Shown in pieces: positions 6,039 to 8,128 of a stretch of 8,128 nucleotides of DNA. Origin of the DNA: JBDLID01 sp039715055 (GTDB lineage: Bacteria; Desulfobacterota; Desulfobulbia; Desulfobulbales; Desulfocapsaceae). How positions within the stretch are numbered: position 1 is the first letter of the stretch; each line of letters starts with the position of its first letter. Where the stretch lies: positions 1 through 8,128 of the forward strand of contig JBDLID010000127.1 of the NCBI GenBank assembly GCA_039715055.1. Reading direction: 5' to 3'. The notes beneath the pieces are model-generated. The model saw only the letters and a list, made by a program, of their open reading frames with translations. It did not search any database and was not told where the DNA came from. Both the position numbers and the translations under genes were made by a program.

Positions 6039-7253
6039 ATGGCTAAAGGTTTAGAGGGATTAAAGGTTGTAGAGGTTGGCGGCGCATTCGCGATGCCGCT
6101 TGCCGGTATGTTGATGGGCAGTTGGGGAGCAGAAGTGATTCATATTGAGCCCCCAAAACGTGGCGATCTGCAGCGACACCTGCTTGCAGCCGGAATGGCG
6201 GGATGGGCCAAGCCCCACGACGTCAATTACATATGGGAGCATGTAGACCGTAACAAGAAAAGCCTGACGGTAAACCTCGGCTCTGAGGAAGGGCAGAAGA
6301 TCATATATGAACTGATCAAAGATGCGGATGTATTCCTCAACAATCTTCGTCCCTACGAGATGGATAAGTTCAACCTTGGGTATTCGACTCTTCAGGAAAT
6401 AAACCCAAAAATTGTTTATGCAAACCTGACTGGTTATGGACAAAAAGGAGACCAGCGGAATCTCGGAGGGTTCGATACTGTTGCTTTCTGGGCGAGGAGC
6501 GGAGTGATGGATCTTATGCGGGAAGAGAATGGTGCGCCAAATATCTCCCGTCCCGCTTATGGGGACAGCCTGACCTCTCAGAGTCTTTTGGCTGGTGTCA
6601 TGGCAGCACTTTTCATTCGTGAAAGGAGTGGTAAGGGGCAGGAGGTTGAGGTCTCACTGTTCAACTCGGCGATTTTTGCCCTGGGAACGGATATTACAGG
6701 CTGCTTGATAACAGGGGACGATTCCGTGCGACCGTCCCGCAAAACCATGGGTAACCCGATTCGCAACATCTATCCAACCAGTGACAACCGTTGGATAATG
6801 CTGGGAATGACCAGCTCTCAACCCTACTGGCCAACGTTTTGTGAGGTGGTCGGTCATGAAGAATTGATTGATGATGAGCGGTTTGCCTCCCATGAGGTCA
6901 GAGCTGAAAATAGTGCTGAACTGGTGACTCTGATAGAGCAGATATTTCGTGGCAAGTCTTATGAACAGTGGGTCGAACTGCTCAGTGAGACAAAACTGAT
7001 CTGGTCTCCGGTAAAAACGCCTCTTGAAGTCTCTGAGGACGAACAGGCGATAGCCAATGATTATTTCGTTGATTGGGACCACCCGACATATGGAAAAATC
7101 AGTGTGCTGAACAATCCTGTCAAACTCTCAGATGTGCCGGCTGAAAACAGGTGCAAAGCCCCCGATCTCGGAGAGCACACAGACCAGATTCTAGAGGAAC
7201 TCGGGTATAGCCGGGAAGATATTGAAAGGCTTCGGGAGGAAGGGATCATATAA
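6039..7253 (+). CDS. CaiB/BaiF family (class III) CoA-transferase
   Basis: A complete 404-residue protein, the usual length for the family. It transfers CoA between a CoA thioester and a carboxylic acid in the cytoplasm, through aspartyl-CoA and anhydride intermediates on an active-site aspartate. The N-terminal GLKVVEVGGAFAMPLAGMLMGSWGAEVIHIEPP (in two parts, residues 7-39) is the family's CoA-binding start. NLTGYGQKGD at 129-138 and YGDSLTSQSLLAG at 174-186 follow; Asp176 in GDS matches the catalytic Asp of formyl-CoA transferase. GKGQEVEVSLFNSA (198-211) is also typical. The glycine-rich GGGGQ loop known from formyl-CoA transferase is not seen; the corresponding region reads NIYPTSDNRWIMLGM, as in many other members. 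The acid substrate cannot be told from sequence: the family includes carnitine, benzylsuccinate, 2-hydroxyacyl and formyl/oxalyl enzymes. No good Shine-Dalgarno precedes the ATG. It is a single gene behind the second shared leader. Confidence 0.92.
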   Translation: MAKGLEGLKVVEVGGAFAMPLAGMLMGSWGAEVIHIEPPKRGDLQRHLLAAGMAGWAKPHDVNYIWEHVDRNKKSLTVNLGSEEGQKIIYELIKDADVFLNNLRPYEMDKFNLGYSTLQEINPKIVYANLTGYGQKGDQRNLGGFDTVAFWARSGVMDLMREENGAPNISRPAYGDSLTSQSLLAGVMAALFIRERSGKGQEVEVSLFNSAIFALGTDITGCLITGDDSVRPSRKTMGNPIRNIYPTSDNRWIMLGMTSSQPYWPTFCEVVGHEELIDDERFASHEVRAENSAELVTLIEQIFRGKSYEQWVELLSETKLIWSPVKTPLEVSEDEQAIANDYFVDWDHPTYGKISVLNNPVKLSDVPAENRCKAPDLGEHTDQILEELGYSREDIERLREEGII

Positions 7254-7436
7254 TACCTTTGCCGGAGTCAAACCGATCATCATCGCAGAGCGACTCCGAT
7301 GAGCAGTCCCGGATCAAATGTGATAAACGAGCCAGGAAAGAGGGCCAGCAGGGATAATAAATACGTTTTCATTTTTTTAATATTAAAGAGTACCTTGAAA
7401 TACGAATTTTTCAAAGTAGCCTAAAGAGGTGATTTT
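7254..7436 (+). other. Non-coding region between the CoA-transferase and purE-like genes
   Basis: CGGAGTC (7263-7269) is a perfect 7-bp complement of GACTCCG (7292-7298). The loop can hold a further CGAT/ATCG stem (7274-7277/7282-7285). It starts 10 bases after the CoA-transferase stop and may protect or end that transcript, but no T-run follows directly; the only one is at 7371-7378. From about 7345 the sequence is A+T-rich, as expected for a promoter zone, though no convincing -35/-10 pair was found. The third shared leader copy ends the region. Confidence 0.5.
7390..7436 (+). promoter_or_regulatory. Shared leader element, copy 3 (purE-like gene), with ribosome site
   Basis: GTACCTTGAAA (7390-7400) repeats the core of copies 1 and 2. 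TTGAAA (7395-7400) pairs with TTTCAA (7409-7414) as a 6-bp stem with an 8-base loop. The following block from TTTTTCAA at 7407 to the ATG at 7437 resembles 3895-3929 in the pckG leader: TTTTTCAA, a few bases, GCCT, an A-rich link, AGAGGTGA. Here AGAGGTGA (7425-7432) is clearly the ribosome site for the ATG at 7437. This compact copy puts the stem immediately before the Shine-Dalgarno, so it could control translation. Confidence 0.5.
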
Positions 7437-7904
7437 ATGAAAGAGTATAATGTCGTCATCATATCGGGGTCAGATAGTGATCTGCCGCATATTAAGAATA
7501 TTCAGGATGAATTGGGAAAATTTGAGATTGAGTCAAACATCAGAATCTGTTCCGCCCACAAACAGCCTGCTGCCTGTGAAAATATAGTCAGGGAACTCAA
7601 TGAATCCTCCGTCCCCACCGTGATTGTTTCCATAGCCGGTGCCACCGATGCACTATCCGGTGTTTTATCATTCCATAGTGTCCATCCGGTCATCAGTTGC
7701 CCCCCTGATAAAACCAATCATTTTTCATGCGTGGACAATCCTCCGGGCAGTTCAAACTCATTGATTCTAAGACCAGCAAATATTGCTAAACATATCGCTC
7801 AGATTTTATGTCTGATCAATGCGGACTTCAAAAAAATAATCATTGAAAAAAATAACGAAAAAATTTCAAAATTAATGGAAGCGGATAAAACCAACAAAGC
7901 ATGA
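7437..7904 (+). CDS. PurE-like protein, class II AIR carboxylase family, with altered signature loops
   Basis: A complete 155-residue single-domain PurE-fold protein. GSDSD at 11-15 is the phosphate-binding start and SAHK at 39-42 the conserved SAH loop. HPVISCPPD at 83-91 and the C-terminal helical tail resemble the class II type (PurE domain of animal PAICS, Treponema PurE) rather than class I, which has GGAAHLPG. Class II enzymes convert AIR + CO2 to CAIR in purine synthesis. As I recall them, class II proteins carry AGRSN and SSLRxPSG; here the equivalents are AGATD (67-71) and SCVDNPPG (97-104), so two conserved arginines are lost. The function may therefore differ. No purK or other purine gene is adjacent. 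The gene is visibly more A+T-rich than comM and pckG. A strong Shine-Dalgarno fixes the start. PurE-family membership is firm; AIR carboxylase activity is uncertain. Confidence 0.82.
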   Translation: MKEYNVVIISGSDSDLPHIKNIQDELGKFEIESNIRICSAHKQPAACENIVRELNESSVPTVIVSIAGATDALSGVLSFHSVHPVISCPPDKTNHFSCVDNPPGSSNSLILRPANIAKHIAQILCLINADFKKIIIEKNNEKISKLMEADKTNKA

Positions 7905-7906
7905 TT

Positions 7907-7928
7907 GATCCCGCTTCGGGTCTAATTT
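7907..7928 (+). terminator. Possible terminator of the purE-like gene
   Basis: CCCG (7910-7913) and CGGG (7917-7920) form a stem with loop CTT, extended by GA/TC across a bulged T. TAATTT follows. The stem begins three bases after the stop codon. The T-run is interrupted, so this is a weak call. Confidence 0.4.
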
Positions 7929-7930
7929 CC

Positions 7931-7944
7931 CGCAGCATGCTGCG
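7931..7944. repeat. Perfect 14-bp palindrome
   Basis: CGCAGCATGCTGCG is a perfect palindrome just downstream of the possible purE-like terminator. It could be a protein-binding site or part of a repeat element; nothing nearby shows which. Confidence 0.6.
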
Positions 7945-7994
7945 CTCATAGTCCCAAAAGCAGACAGAATACCCCGCTTTCGAGTTTACGAGAA

Positions 7995-8071
7995 AGTATC
8001 CGCGAATTCCCACGAATTCCCGCGCGAATTCCGGTGACACAATACTGTTTTATATTGTAAGTGAGTATCCG
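7995..8071. repeat. CGAATTCC repeat cluster with RAYT/REP-like sequence
   Basis: CGAATTCC occurs three times in 30 bases (8003-8010, 8013-8020, 8025-8032). AGTATCCG stands on both sides (7995-8002 and 8064-8071). The last copy continues as GAATTCCGGTGACACAATAC (8026-8045). This resembles, from memory, the repeats that accompany REP-associated tyrosine transposases (IS200-like) in many proteobacteria. No transposase is visible before the window ends, so this is a repeat or element edge at most. Confidence 0.4.
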
Positions 8072-8128
8072 GATCACGCTTGAGATTTTAGCATTTGTAA
8101 CTTGACTTTATAGAAATAGTGTGCACTA

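Noticed and set aside
1..8128. tRNA, rRNA and CRISPR arrays.
   Set aside because: I looked for T-arm sequences, rRNA signatures and regularly spaced direct repeats with unique spacers and found none.

Overview
The window reads as ordinary bacterial chromosome of moderate G+C. It probably comes from an anaerobic Desulfobacterota-like bacterium (for example a Desulfobulbales relative). That placement is an inference from gene content: a DUF1015 protein, a GTP-type PEP carboxykinase, a class III CoA-transferase and a class II-like PurE. No rRNA, tRNA or phylogenetic marker confirms it. All recognised genes are on the + strand.

Positions 1-3266 are a compact operon-like block of three genes with gaps of 1 and 8 bases: the 3' part of a DUF1015 gene, a TrmN6/COG4123-type N6-adenine methyltransferase, and a complete ComM/YifB AAA+ ATPase. 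A small hairpin with a T-run (3305-3330) probably ends this transcript.

From about 3330 the character changes. Three well-separated genes follow: pckG (4012-5787), a CaiB/BaiF-family CoA-transferase (6039-7253) and a PurE-like gene (7437-7904). Each stands alone behind a long non-coding stretch (745, 251 and 183 bases). All three non-coding stretches carry the same short element, GTACCTTGAAA, with a 17-bp identical core in front of pckG and the CoA-transferase. Each also carries a related GCCT-n-AGGNG block. In the pckG and purE leaders the two parts are joined by complementary arms (CTTGAAA.../...TTTTTCAA) that could form a stem. The pckG leader is by far the largest and can be folded by hand into several nested or pseudoknot-like helices, one covering a Shine-Dalgarno-like sequence. 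This shared leader is the best candidate for something undescribed: a cis-regulatory RNA or operator linking PEP/oxaloacetate metabolism, a CoA-transfer step and a PurE-like protein.

The PurE-like protein is the second point of interest. It resembles class II AIR carboxylases (the PAICS and Treponema type) over its whole length, but two arginine-containing signature loops have changed. It may therefore be a divergent paralogue rather than the housekeeping purine enzyme.

The last 220 bases hold a 14-bp palindrome, a cluster of three CGAATTCC repeats and a sequence resembling the repeats next to REP-associated tyrosine transposases. No transposase gene lies inside the window.
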